DNA from: Bacillus_BD oryzisoli_A
GTDB taxonomy: Bacteria; Bacillota; Bacilli; Bacillales; Cytobacillaceae
Assembly (NCBI RefSeq): GCF_043641075.1
Contig: NZ_JBHZRC010000001.1
Coordinates: 620,001 to 684,000, forward strand
Length of the DNA stretch: 64,000 nucleotides
Direction: 5' to 3'
The position numbers and the translations under genes were made by a program. The notes below the pieces were generated by a model. It saw only the letters and a list, made by a program, of their open reading frames with translations. It had not been told where the DNA came from and searched no databases. Below, one piece after another: positions 16,336-25,019 of this stretch (positions are counted from its first letter, which is position 1; each line of letters begins with the position of its first letter).

Positions 16336-17088
16336 ATGATTCAAATTCAAGAAGTGACGAAACAATTTAAAGATAAAAAGAAATATGTCACAGCATTAAA
16401 GCATATCTCCTTTGATGTAAATAAAGGGGAGGTCGTAGGACTTCTTGGTGAGAACGGTGCTGGAAAAACTACCTTGCTTCGCAGCATTGCAACATTGCTT
16501 ACTCCAACAGAGGGAAAGGTGTTAGTAGATGGTTATGACACTGTGAAAAACCCAGAAGAAATCAAGAAAAATATCGGCGTGCTATTCGGAGGGGAAACCG
16601 GCTTGTATGAACGATTGACAGCAAGGGAAAATCTTGAATACTTTGCTAGTTTGTATGGTTTAGGCAAGCATGAGACTAAGGTTCGAATTGATGAACTGGC
16701 AAAAATGTTCGGAATGAGAGATTATCTTGACAGAAAAGTAGGAGGCTTCTCAAAAGGAATGCGCCAAAAGGTAGCAATTGCAAGGACTCTAATTCATAAT
16801 CCAGAGATCATCCTCTTTGATGAACCAACAACCGGATTGGACATTACTTCCTCAAATGTATTCCGTCAGCTTGTCCATCAGCTGAAACGGGAAGAAAAGA
16901 CAATCGTATTCTCGAGTCATATTATGGAAGAGGTTTCAATGCTTTGTGATTCTGTTGCCATGATGCATAAAGGGGAGCTGGTTTACCATGGAAATCTTGA
17001 AGCACTCTATAGTCAAGAAGGCAGCCGAGATTTAAATTATATCTTTATGAGCAAGCTTGTAAGAGGAGGAACAGACTATGCTTCTTAA
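16336..17088 (+). CDS. natA: ABC transporter ATP-binding protein, NatA-like
   Basis: A 250-residue ATPase with Walker A LLGENGAGKTTLL, signature GFSKGMRQKVA (a variant C-loop usual in export ATPases), Walker B IILFDEPTTGLD and the switch His in VFSSHIMEE. With NatB it forms the Na+ (and possibly uncoupler or antibiotic) efflux ABC transporter known from B. subtilis. The ATG used has GGGGTGGAG upstream; a longer frame from 16243 would run through the operator. It overlaps natB by 11 bases. Confidence 0.85.
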   Translation: MIQIQEVTKQFKDKKKYVTALKHISFDVNKGEVVGLLGENGAGKTTLLRSIATLLTPTEGKVLVDGYDTVKNPEEIKKNIGVLFGGETGLYERLTARENLEYFASLYGLGKHETKVRIDELAKMFGMRDYLDRKVGGFSKGMRQKVAIARTLIHNPEIILFDEPTTGLDITSSNVFRQLVHQLKREEKTIVFSSHIMEEVSMLCDSVAMMHKGELVYHGNLEALYSQEGSRDLNYIFMSKLVRGGTDYAS

Positions 17089-18235
17089 AATCTACTTAAA
17101 AGAAATGAAAGATTGCTTTCGTGATAGCAGAACATTGATATTAACCGTACTATTACCTATCATCATGATGACCGGCTTAACCTTTTTTTATGAAAAAATG
17201 GTTTCGGATGATGAAGGAAAAACCTTTACACTTGCAGTAGATCAATCATTTAGCAATCAAGAGGAAGCTCTTTTTGCACCTTATGAACATATCGAATTCG
17301 TCCATTCTGAAAATCCTGAAGAATCATTAGAGGAAGGTGAAGCTTTAGCAGCACTTAAGCTTAGTCCTGATTTTATCCAAAGCATTGAAAATGGAGAGGA
17401 AGCATCTGTAACAATCATCGGAAATTCCTTCAGCCAAAATTCATCCAATTTGATGAACATACTAACAAACGCATTAACTGTTTATGAAAAATCAGTTACG
17501 ACAGATCGCTTACAGTCACAGGGAACAGATCTTAGCGTTATCCAGCCATTTACGATTAATCAAAAGGAAATGACAAATGAAGATCCGAATATCAATCTTA
17601 TAGCGTTGCTGATTCCGCTTATTCTATCCATTGCCATTGGTGTCGGAGCTGGTCCTGCCGCGTCCGATTTATTTTCCGGTGAAAAAGAAAGAAAGACTAT
17701 GGAGGCTCTATTAATGACACCTGTCAGCCGTTCTACATTACTGTTTTCAAAATGGCTGACCATCGCATCTGTAGGTGCTATTACTGGAATCATTACATTA
17801 ATCGTCGTCGTGCTCGAAATCGGACTATTCACTGAAAATTTAAAGAAGGCAGTTTCATTCGGAGATAACGCGGCAATAATTATTTCCTTAGCCATCATAA
17901 TCTCGATTATCTACGCTATGTTCACTGCATCCCTGCTCATGCTCACAAGTATAATCGGAAAAACTGTTAAAGAATCGCAGAGCTATAGCAGCCCAATCAT
18001 GATGCTAGCGGTTTTCCCTACCATGATAATTTCAGGAATTGGAATTAACGAGCTTGGATTTCAGCATTTTGCCATTCCAATTCTTAATCTATTTAGCCTG
18101 CTAAAAGAGTTATTGTTCGGGATCATTGATGCAGAGCATATTTTACTTACCATAGCCAGCAACCTCGTCTGTATAATTATTTTCTTTATTATCGGCAGAA
18201 TACTATTCATGAAAGACAAATGGGTTATGAACTAA
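17078..18235 (+). CDS. natB: ABC transporter permease, NatB-like
   Basis: A 385-residue membrane protein with one N-terminal helix, an extracellular domain of about 150 residues, and a C-terminal block of five to six helices containing FSGEKERKTMEALLMTPVSR, the ABC-2 family coupling segment. Length and layout match B. subtilis NatB (ABC-2 type efflux). AGGAGG lies 8 bases before the start. The operon ends at a clear terminator. The transported ion is inferred from family and regulators only. Confidence 0.85.
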   Translation: MLLKIYLKEMKDCFRDSRTLILTVLLPIIMMTGLTFFYEKMVSDDEGKTFTLAVDQSFSNQEEALFAPYEHIEFVHSENPEESLEEGEALAALKLSPDFIQSIENGEEASVTIIGNSFSQNSSNLMNILTNALTVYEKSVTTDRLQSQGTDLSVIQPFTINQKEMTNEDPNINLIALLIPLILSIAIGVGAGPAASDLFSGEKERKTMEALLMTPVSRSTLLFSKWLTIASVGAITGIITLIVVVLEIGLFTENLKKAVSFGDNAAIIISLAIIISIIYAMFTASLLMLTSIIGKTVKESQSYSSPIMMLAVFPTMIISGIGINELGFQHFAIPILNLFSLLKELLFGIIDAEHILLTIASNLVCIIIFFIIGRILFMKDKWVMN

Positions 18236-18244
18236 AAGCATGAC

Positions 18245-18270
18245 AGCACCTGTTCAATCAGGTGCTTTTT
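18245..18270 (+). terminator. Intrinsic terminator of natAB
   Basis: AGCACCTG / CAGGTGCT stem with a 6-base loop followed by five Ts. Confidence 0.88.
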
Positions 18271-18397
18271 ATGGCTGATTGCTGAATAGGCCTATTTCCG
18301 CAATGATAATAAACGAAAAAGTATAAAAACTCCAATAAATCTATTGATTTACTTTTTGAATTATGTAACTATATGAATATACAATTTGATACAAAAG

Positions 18398-18482
18398 TAA
18401 CACTAGGGGTGCTTTAAAAGCTGAGAGAGGTATTGGCCTTAACCCTTGAACCTGCACTAGGTAATGCTAGCGAAGGAAAGTG
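18398..18482 (+). ncRNA. TPP riboswitch (THI element)
   Basis: Contains the conserved parts in order: ACTAGGGGTGC, CTGAGAGAGG, ACCCTTGAACCTG and CTAGGTAATGCTAGCGAAGGAAAGTGG. It is followed by a terminator at 18541-18570, so thiamine pyrophosphate binding should stop transcription of the thiamine-salvage operon. Confidence 0.95.
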
Positions 18483-18540
18483 GTACATCGTTATCGTTAT
18501 ACTAAAATGTATATGGAAATAACAATGTGATAAACAGTAA

Positions 18541-18570
18541 ACCACTTCTTTCATTTGAGAAGTGGTTTTT
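18541..18570 (+). terminator. Riboswitch-controlled terminator
   Basis: ACCACTTCT / AGAAGTGGT with an 8-base loop and a seven-T run, about 60 bases after the TPP riboswitch and 30 bases before the first gene. Confidence 0.88.
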
Positions 18571-18598
18571 TTATTGTCATCAGGGGGAATGTTCATTC

Positions 18599-19873
18599 AT
18601 GGAAGAACTTTTACAGGGTTTGATAAACCAGGTTGAAAACCGTAAAGAAGAGCTCATTCAATTATTAGTGCGTTTGATTCGCTATAAAACACCTGCACCT
18701 CCTGCACGGAATACAGAAGAGGCGCAGCAATTTATCGCGTCATTTTTAAAAGAAAAAGGCTTTGCCATTGATCAATGGGATGTATATCCAGGGGATCCGA
18801 ATGTAGTTGGTGTTCTAAAAGGCAGCGATTCTAAGCACTATAGAAGTTTAATTATTAACGGACATATGGATGTGGCTGAAATAAATGAAGATGAAGAGTG
18901 GGTAACAGATCCTTTTTCACCGATCATTCGGGATGGTGCTTTGATTGGCAGAGGAGCCGCTGATATGAAAGGCGGTCTTGCAGGGGCCTTATTTGCTGTT
19001 CAATTGCTTCATGAAGCCGGAATTCAGCTTCCGGGTGACCTTACTTTTCAATCGGTTATTGGGGAAGAAGTTGGGGAAGCAGGTACTTTGGAATGCTGTA
19101 AAAGAGGATATAAGGCTGATTTTGCTGTTGTTGTCGATACTAGTGATTTACATATACAAGGTCAAGGCGGGGTTATTACTGGTTGGATTACGATTAAGAG
19201 TAAGAAAACATTCCACGATGGAACTAGAAAAGACATGACCCATGCTGGTGGAAAGCTATTTGGAGCGAGTGCCATTGAAAAAATGATGAAAATCATTCAA
19301 GGACTGCAAGAGCTTGAAAGACATTGGTCAGTGATGAAAAGTTATCCTGGATGTCAGCCTGGAGCGAATACCATTAACCCTGCCGTTATCGAAGGTGGAC
19401 GACATGCAGCATTTATTGCGGATGAATGTCGTTTATGGATTACGGTTCACTTTTATCCAAATGAAACGTACGAATCGGTTTCAAAAGAAATTGAAGAACA
19501 TATTCAAGCTGTTGCCAAGGCAGATCCATGGTTAAGGGAGAACCCCCCGATTTTTGAATGGGGTGGATCATCGATGATTGAAGATCGAGGAGAAATCTTT
19601 CCTTCTTTAGAGGTGGATCCAAATCACCCAGCAGTCAAAGCCTTAATGAATGCTCATGAAGGGGTTATACAACAAGCTGCAGTTGTCGATGTTTCGCCAA
19701 CCGTTACTGATGGAGGCTGGTTTGGGGATGCTGGTATTCCTGCAGCGATATACGGACCTGGACACCTTCACCATGCACATGCCGTCAATGAACAAATCTC
19801 CATTGAACAACTATTGCACTATACGAAGGTCATATTAACGTTCATATACCAATGGTGCCATACGAAAAAATAG
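18599..19873 (+). CDS. ylmB: N-formyl-4-amino-5-aminomethyl-2-methylpyrimidine deformylase (M20 family)
   Basis: A 424-residue M20/ArgE-DapE-type zinc hydrolase. Metal and catalytic residues are visible: INGHMDVAE (His, Asp), GRGAADMKGGLAG (Asp), IGEEVGEAGT (Glu-Glu) and the late GPGHLHHAHAVNE (His). In B. subtilis YlmB removes the formyl group from base-degraded thiamine pyrimidine so that TenA can convert it to HMP. The TPP riboswitch upstream and tenA-thiZXY downstream support this assignment over acetylornithine deacetylase. The ATG has AGGGGGA about 11 bases upstream. Confidence 0.9.
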   Translation: MEELLQGLINQVENRKEELIQLLVRLIRYKTPAPPARNTEEAQQFIASFLKEKGFAIDQWDVYPGDPNVVGVLKGSDSKHYRSLIINGHMDVAEINEDEEWVTDPFSPIIRDGALIGRGAADMKGGLAGALFAVQLLHEAGIQLPGDLTFQSVIGEEVGEAGTLECCKRGYKADFAVVVDTSDLHIQGQGGVITGWITIKSKKTFHDGTRKDMTHAGGKLFGASAIEKMMKIIQGLQELERHWSVMKSYPGCQPGANTINPAVIEGGRHAAFIADECRLWITVHFYPNETYESVSKEIEEHIQAVAKADPWLRENPPIFEWGGSSMIEDRGEIFPSLEVDPNHPAVKALMNAHEGVIQQAAVVDVSPTVTDGGWFGDAGIPAAIYGPGHLHHAHAVNEQISIEQLLHYTKVILTFIYQWCHTKK

Positions 19874-19896
19874 ATGAATAGAAAAGGAGTTTACAA

Positions 19897-20571
19897 ATGA
19901 AGTTTTCCGAACACTTACTTGAAAAACTGCAGCCAATTTGGCGGAAAAATCACGCCCATCCATTTGTACAGGAAATGGGTGCAGGAACATTGGATAAAGA
20001 AAAGTTTCGTTTTTATATGATTCAGGATTATTTATATTTGATTGACTATGCCAAGCTGTTTGCCTTAGGAGCAGTGAAAGCGACTGATTTAGAAGATATG
20101 AAAATATTCTCTGCTTTATTACATTCGACTTTGGATGAAGAGATGTCCCTTCACCGCCAGTATGCAGCCCGTTTTGGAATTTCAGAGGAGGAATTGGAAC
20201 GTGCAGAGCCCTCTCCCGTAACACTCGCTTATACTCATTACATGCTTCATTCCGCCCAAAATGGGACACTGGCGGAGTTAGTTGCAGCCTTGCTGCCATG
20301 TGCTTGGAGCTATTGGGAAATCGGAAAAGAACTGAGTGAAATTCCAGGTGCAGCCGATCATGCATTGTACGGTGATTGGATTACCATGTACAGTTCTAAG
20401 GAATTTGGCCAGACTGCGGAGTGGTGTATTGATTTACTAAATAAATTAGCTGCAGGAAAGCCAGAGCATGAGCTTCGTCAGCTAGAAAAAATCTTTTTAA
20501 ATACAACTCGTTTTGAATATCTCTTCTGGGACATGGCTTACCACAAAGAAATGTGGCCTGAAGATGAATAA
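19897..20571 (+). CDS. tenA: Aminopyrimidine aminohydrolase TenA
   Basis: A 224-residue all-helical protein of the TenA/THI-4 family. It hydrolyses 4-amino-5-aminomethyl-2-methylpyrimidine to HMP (and can cleave thiamine). Marks include FRFYMIQDYLYLIDYAKLFALG, the EEMSLHRQYAARFGI helix and the active-site Cys in LLPCAWSYWEIG (about residue 136). AAAGGAG lies 9 bases upstream. It is second in the riboswitch operon, and its stop overlaps the thiZ start by 8 bases. Confidence 0.93.
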   Translation: MKFSEHLLEKLQPIWRKNHAHPFVQEMGAGTLDKEKFRFYMIQDYLYLIDYAKLFALGAVKATDLEDMKIFSALLHSTLDEEMSLHRQYAARFGISEEELERAEPSPVTLAYTHYMLHSAQNGTLAELVAALLPCAWSYWEIGKELSEIPGAADHALYGDWITMYSSKEFGQTAEWCIDLLNKLAAGKPEHELRQLEKIFLNTTRFEYLFWDMAYHKEMWPEDE

Positions 20572-21328
20572 ATCGGTATTAGAATTTAATAAAGTAACCT
20601 TTCACTATCGTCAAAACCCAGAGCCAATCCTGAATCAGATTCATTTACATATTCAAGAAGGAGAATTCGTCAGCATCATAGGCCCTAGCGGTTCCGGGAA
20701 AAGTACAATATTCCGATTAATAACCGGACTTGAGCAGCCCTCAGAGGGAACGATTCTCGTAAATGGAGAGAATATCGACAATCGCTTAGGATCAGTCGGT
20801 TATATGCCGCAGCAGGATTTGTTAATGCCCTGGAGGACTGTATTAGAAAATGCTTCCCTTCCTTTAGAGATAAAAGGAATACGAAAAGAAGAAGCACAAA
20901 CACGGGTAATAGAACTGCTTGATGCTTTTGGCTTGCAGGGTCAAGAAAACGAACTCCCAGGTAATTTGTCAGGAGGGATGAAACAGAGGGTTTCATTTCT
21001 CCGAACCATCTTAAGCGGGTCTAATATTTTATTATTGGACGAGCCATTCAGTGCACTAGATGCCATTACACGATTAACAATGCAGGAATGGCTATTAGAA
21101 CAATGGCAGAAATGGAAGAAAACAATATTATTTATTACTCATGATGTAGATGAAGCCCTATTTTTATCAGATCGAATTTTTGTATTGCAGCAAGTAACGG
21201 AGGCTTCCATTCAGGAGGTCAAGATCCCTTTAGGTCGTCCGCGAAAACTTCGTGATCTAAGTAAAGCAGAAATCGTTATGTTAAAGGAACAGTTAATTGA
21301 CCAGTTACGATCGAAGGTGAGTATATGA
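20564..21328 (+). CDS. thiZ: Thiamine-pyrimidine ABC transporter, ATP-binding protein
   Basis: A 254-residue ATPase of the nitrate/sulphonate/taurine importer group with Walker A GPSGSGKST, signature LSGGMKQRV, Walker B ILLLDEPFSALD and switch LFITHDVDEAL. With ThiX and ThiY it forms the N-formyl-aminopyrimidine importer. The start ATGAATAA overlaps the tenA stop; the thiX start overlaps its own stop, so translation is probably coupled. ThiZ naming follows operon context. Confidence 0.88.
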   Translation: MNKSVLEFNKVTFHYRQNPEPILNQIHLHIQEGEFVSIIGPSGSGKSTIFRLITGLEQPSEGTILVNGENIDNRLGSVGYMPQQDLLMPWRTVLENASLPLEIKGIRKEEAQTRVIELLDAFGLQGQENELPGNLSGGMKQRVSFLRTILSGSNILLLDEPFSALDAITRLTMQEWLLEQWQKWKKTILFITHDVDEALFLSDRIFVLQQVTEASIQEVKIPLGRPRKLRDLSKAEIVMLKEQLIDQLRSKVSI

Positions 21329-22074
21329 ATAGCCTCAAGTCTTATATAGCTTCCAGCATACTTGTATTTGCTTTGCTGATGATTTGGGAGATAGGAGCAG
21401 GAATCTACAACAAAAGCTTTATCCTGCCATCACCGACAGATATTTTATGGAAGCTTTGGGAGTTAAAAACGGTTTTATTATTTGAGCACCTTCCAGCTAC
21501 ATTATTAATCATGGTGATTGGTCTCCTTTTTTCGATTATTATTGGCATTGGTCTAGCTATATGGATGAACATGAGTAAAATAGCTGAAAAAACCTTTTAC
21601 CCTTTAATTGTTGCATCGCAGACGATTCCTACCATTGCGCTAGCACCGATATTTGTCATTTGGTTTGGCTATTCCATTTGGAGCAAAGTAATTGTGACTT
21701 TTTTAATCACCTTTTTCCCATTAACTGTCAGTACCTTTGATGGCCTTCGTTCTTCGAATAAGGATATAAAGGAATTGCTGCTGACAATGGGTGCCTCCAA
21801 AAAGGATATCTTTTTAAAATTAGATGTACCGTCTGCCTTACCTTCCATGTTTTCGGGACTTAAGGTGGCAGTAACGGTTAGTGTAATCGGGGCTGCCATT
21901 GGAGAATGGTTAGGTGGAGAAGCGGGCCTTGGTTATTTTAGCCGGAGAATGATGACACAATTTGATGGGGCAGCTGTTTTTGCTCCGATTGTACTACTTT
22001 CTATCGTAGGGATTCTTTTATTTTTATTGGTTTCATGGTTAGAAAAAATCTGTTTGAAATGGAGAAAAGAATAA
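21325..22074 (+). CDS. thiX: Thiamine-pyrimidine ABC transporter, permease
   Basis: A 249-residue permease with six membrane segments and the cytoplasmic EAA-type coupling loop (LLLTMGASKKDIFLKLDVPSALPSMFSGLKVA, about residues 150-180) of the SsuC/TauC family. It acts with ThiZ and ThiY. The start overlaps the thiZ stop by 4 bases, and its own stop overlaps the thiY start by one base (TAATG). Confidence 0.88.
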   Translation: MNSLKSYIASSILVFALLMIWEIGAGIYNKSFILPSPTDILWKLWELKTVLLFEHLPATLLIMVIGLLFSIIIGIGLAIWMNMSKIAEKTFYPLIVASQTIPTIALAPIFVIWFGYSIWSKVIVTFLITFFPLTVSTFDGLRSSNKDIKELLLTMGASKKDIFLKLDVPSALPSMFSGLKVAVTVSVIGAAIGEWLGGEAGLGYFSRRMMTQFDGAAVFAPIVLLSIVGILLFLLVSWLEKICLKWRKE

Positions 22075-23096
22075 TGAAAAAACGAGTTATGTTGCTTGTA
22101 AGTATTGTTTTTGTTTTATTACTGGCTGCCTGCAGCGGAAACAGCACTTCACAAAGCTCCGAAAACAAGGATAAAGAAGACAAGGATTTAAAGGAAGTCA
22201 GCATTATGTTAGATTGGTATCCAAATGCTGTCCACAGTTATTTATATGTAGCACAGGAAAAAGGCTATTTTGAAGATGAAGGAATAAAAGTTGATATTCA
22301 ATTCCCGGCGAATCCAACTGATCCATTAAATTTAGCAGCTGCAGGAAAAGTAACATTAGGATTATATTATCAGCCGGATGTCATAATCGCACGTGCAAAT
22401 GAGAATGTTCCGGTTAAGTCAATTGCTTCTATTGTACGTTCCCCATTAAATCATGTGGTATTTGCTGAGGATAGTTCTATCAAATCACCGAAAGATTTAG
22501 AAGGCAAAACAGTAGGTTATCCAGGGATTCCTTTAAATGAAGCCATGCTTAAAACGATGGTAACAAAAGATGGCGGTGATTTTACAAAAGTCAAAATGGT
22601 TGATGTAGGATTTGAGTTGAATTCTTCTCTTGTATCAGAAAATGTAGATGCTGTGATTGGAGCCTATATAAATCATGAGGTTCCAATCCTTAACCAAAAC
22701 GGATTTAAAACACGTACCTTTAATCCAACCGAACATGGTGTACCTGCCTATAATGAAATCGTACTTGTGACAAGTGATGAAACATTAGAAAAAGACAAGG
22801 ATGCGATTCAGGCTTTTTGGAGGGCAGCAGAAAAAGGCTATGAATTCATGAAAGAAAATCCAGATGAAGCACTTACTATTCTTTTAACGAATCAAGATAA
22901 AGCGAATTTCCCATTAGATGAGGCAATTGAAAAGGAAAGCCTTCAAGTATTACTGCCAAAAATGGAAGCGGAAGGGACAGCCTTTGGTTCCCAGGAAGAA
23001 CAGTCATGGGAGGAAACAGCCAATTGGCTGAAGGAAGCAGAATTAATTAAAAAAGTACCTAATACTAGTGACATGATGGTAAATATAGAGAAGTAA
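22074..23096 (+). CDS. thiY: Thiamine-pyrimidine ABC transporter, substrate-binding lipoprotein
   Basis: A 340-residue NMT1/THI5-like solute-binding protein. A lipoprotein signal with lipobox LLAAC (Cys about residue 20) is followed by a short Ser/Lys-rich linker. The first domain begins VSIMLDWYPNAVHSYLYVAQ, typical of proteins that bind HMP-like pyrimidines, followed by the GLYYQPDVIIARANENVPV segment. It is the last gene of the riboswitch operon. GGAGAAAAG lies 5 bases before the chosen ATG. Confidence 0.9.
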   Translation: MKKRVMLLVSIVFVLLLAACSGNSTSQSSENKDKEDKDLKEVSIMLDWYPNAVHSYLYVAQEKGYFEDEGIKVDIQFPANPTDPLNLAAAGKVTLGLYYQPDVIIARANENVPVKSIASIVRSPLNHVVFAEDSSIKSPKDLEGKTVGYPGIPLNEAMLKTMVTKDGGDFTKVKMVDVGFELNSSLVSENVDAVIGAYINHEVPILNQNGFKTRTFNPTEHGVPAYNEIVLVTSDETLEKDKDAIQAFWRAAEKGYEFMKENPDEALTILLTNQDKANFPLDEAIEKESLQVLLPKMEAEGTAFGSQEEQSWEETANWLKEAELIKKVPNTSDMMVNIEK

Positions 23097-23104
23097 TTTT
23101 TTAT

Positions 23105-23146
23105 AAAACGCCGATTTTTCTTTTATGATGAAAAATCGGCGTTTTT
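23105..23146 (+). terminator. Intrinsic terminator of the thiamine-salvage operon
   Basis: AAAACGCCGATTTTTC pairs with GAAAAATCGGCGTTTT; a T-run follows. Confidence 0.92.
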
Positions 23147-23222
23147 GACTTTCTTTAGGATAAGACGCTTTTGTTAGGAAAAGCTATCCTCGTGTCAAAC
23201 TAATTAAAGGGGGTATTCTGTC

Positions 23223-24080
23223 TTGTATTTTTACAAAGAAGACTTAATTAATATAATCGTACCGGATAAACCGGATCCTGCTGCTGCAAAGGTACTTCAG
23301 GAGGCATTGGGTGGTCGTTTTGGCGAAATGCGTACCATGATGCAATTTTTCTTCCAAAGCTCAAATTTCCGCGGTAATGCAAAACCTTTCCGTGATCTTA
23401 TCCGCGGCATCTTTCTTGAGGAAATCAGCCATGTTGAGCTGGTACAAACAACCATTAACCAACTTTTGAATGGCTCTGGTGAAGAAGCTGTCGGAGCAGG
23501 AGGAAATACTGGTGCGCCTTTAGAAGAAGCAGTTAAAGAACACGCAAATCCACATCACTATATTATGGGCGCACAAAGCTCGCTTCCAGTTGATGCGGGT
23601 GGGAATACATGAACCGGAAACTATGTATACAGCCACGGGAACTTAGTCGCAGATTTATTGGATAACGTCGTATTAGAATCGACAGGTGTGTTGCAAAAAA
23701 CGCGTATCTATGAAATGAGCTCAAATAAAACATTTAGAGAAACCCTCGCATTTTTAATTGTTCGTGATAACGCCCACCAAAATGCCTTTGCCAAGGCATT
23801 AGAGACACTTGGAGTAAATTGGGGCAAGATTTTCCCTGTACCAAATTATGATATAAATAAATATCCTGAATGCCGCAAATATGTAGAAATGGGCTTCCAT
23901 AATGCCCAATTCAATTTCAGATTGGATGATACCCTAATGGGTCAAATCTTCCAAGGTGAATCACCGAGCAGAGATGATGGCAATCTCCAAGTCGTTCCGC
24001 CTCCAAATGGCTATCCTGTACCAATTTTGCCTGAAATGCCGAATGAACACAGCCCTGGTCTTCATGATATAAATTCCTAG
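23223..24080 (+). pseudogene. Manganese catalase with one in-frame TGA (YdbD/KatN-type)
   Basis: A non-haem dimanganese catalase, which breaks down hydrogen peroxide. From the TTG start (AAAGGGGG upstream) it is open for 129 codons, meets TGA at 23610-23612, and continues in the same frame for 155 codons to a natural end. Homologues have Trp at this point (...GGN-x-W-TGNYVYSHG...), so the lesion is TGG to TGA. Metal-ligand regions lie on both sides: EALGGRFGEMRT, FLEEISHVEL, then ETLAFLIVRDNAHQNAF. No other damage is visible. It may be a very recent pseudogene, a sequencing error, or be made at low level by UGA readthrough as Trp, known in B. subtilis. Confidence 0.85.
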
Positions 24081-24092
24081 TATTTTTTCGAG

Positions 24093-24125
24093 AAAAAGGA
24101 TGGACCATGTAGGCCCATCCTTTTT
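24093..24125 (+). terminator. Intrinsic terminator after the manganese catalase
   Basis: AAAAAGGATGG / CCATCCTTTTT stem with an 11-base loop; it can serve either strand. Confidence 0.85.
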
Positions 24126-24172
24126 ACTTATATTTTTTCTCAACAGGTACTGCCCCTTTATAATAGGTTATA

Positions 24173-24532
24173 TTATTGCATCATTTGATTTAATTCCTGC
24201 ATACATTCCTGAACAAGAGTAACACCCTGACTCATTGATGCCCCGCCGCCAAATGCAGCTGTTACACCGACAGCTTCAAGTATTTCCTGCTCTGTACAGC
24301 CTTGATCAAGACAGCCTTTCGTATGGTAAATAATGCAGTACTCATCCTGCGCATGTATGCTGATGCCAAGGGCAATTAGTTGTTTCTCTTTTTGTGTCAG
24401 AGTACCGGCTTTAAAGCATTCCTCCGTAAAATCATTAAATTTACTCGCAAACTCAGGCATCTTTTGCGTGAATACCCCGAGACCCTCTTTGTATTTTAAT
24501 AATGCGGATTCTATAGAATTCCCAGCCTCCAT
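24173..24532 (-). CDS. Carboxymuconolactone decarboxylase / AhpD-like protein
   Basis: A 119-residue helical protein of the CMD/AhpD superfamily. The core GTLTQKEKQLIALGISIHAQDEYCIIYHTKG followed by GCTEQEILEAVGVTAAFGGG matches the family, but only one Cys lies in the usual active-site motif (EYCIIYH), so an alkyl-hydroperoxidase activity with a CxxC pair is not assured. It is convergent with the manganese catalase, another peroxide-linked gene. A weak GGAG lies upstream. Confidence 0.78.
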   Translation of the reverse strand: MEAGNSIESALLKYKEGLGVFTQKMPEFASKFNDFTEECFKAGTLTQKEKQLIALGISIHAQDEYCIIYHTKGCLDQGCTEQEILEAVGVTAAFGGGASMSQGVTLVQECMQELNQMMQ

Positions 24533-24740
24533 TATTTCAGCTCCATTCCTAATTGTATTGATTGACCAAGGTTATTATTAGCTAAATAGAGAGGTTTAAA
24601 CGGCCCATTTTATTGAATATTAATTGGTTAAAACTTAACTTATTTACCATTAACAAGTAAACATAATTACAGGAATACAAGGCAAAATTTTAATATTGTA
24701 AACCGCAAATGCCAGTGATAATTCTAGAAAAGGTGATGGA

Positions 24741-25019
24741 ATGGATTTAACTAGCGAAAATCAATCCTATCAAGCAGGAGAGATTGTTTATGTTTTTTAT
24801 CGAAATCCTCATACCCAGGATGTAGCCAATGTTCAGGCAGCAGCCGTTGTCAATAACCCCGAACAGCCGGGAGAATTAGCCTTATTTTTATATGAGACCT
24901 ATTATCCGTTAACAAATGAAACCGCTGTATATAAAACGGAAGAAGAAGCAAATCAAGCCTATCAGTACTATTATGGGGATTATAGAGGGGAGTGGAATGA
25001 TGGATCCTTTTACTCCTAG
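24741..25019 (+). CDS. splA: Spore photoproduct lyase regulator SplA
   Basis: A 92-residue protein of the SplA family, first gene of the splAB operon. The beta-rich sequence YQAGEIVYVFYRNPHTQDVAN and the aromatic ending QAYQYYYGDYRGEW are typical. In B. subtilis SplA lowers expression of splB during sporulation. AAAGGTGAT lies just upstream of the ATG, and its end overlaps splB by 23 bases. Confidence 0.85.
   Translation: MDLTSENQSYQAGEIVYVFYRNPHTQDVANVQAAAVVNNPEQPGELALFLYETYYPLTNETAVYKTEEEANQAYQYYYGDYRGEWNDGSFYS

Noticed and set aside
23223..24080. Two separate genes for the manganese catalase halves
   Set aside because: Both halves are in one frame and together make one continuous homologous protein; the second half has no ribosome binding site of its own.
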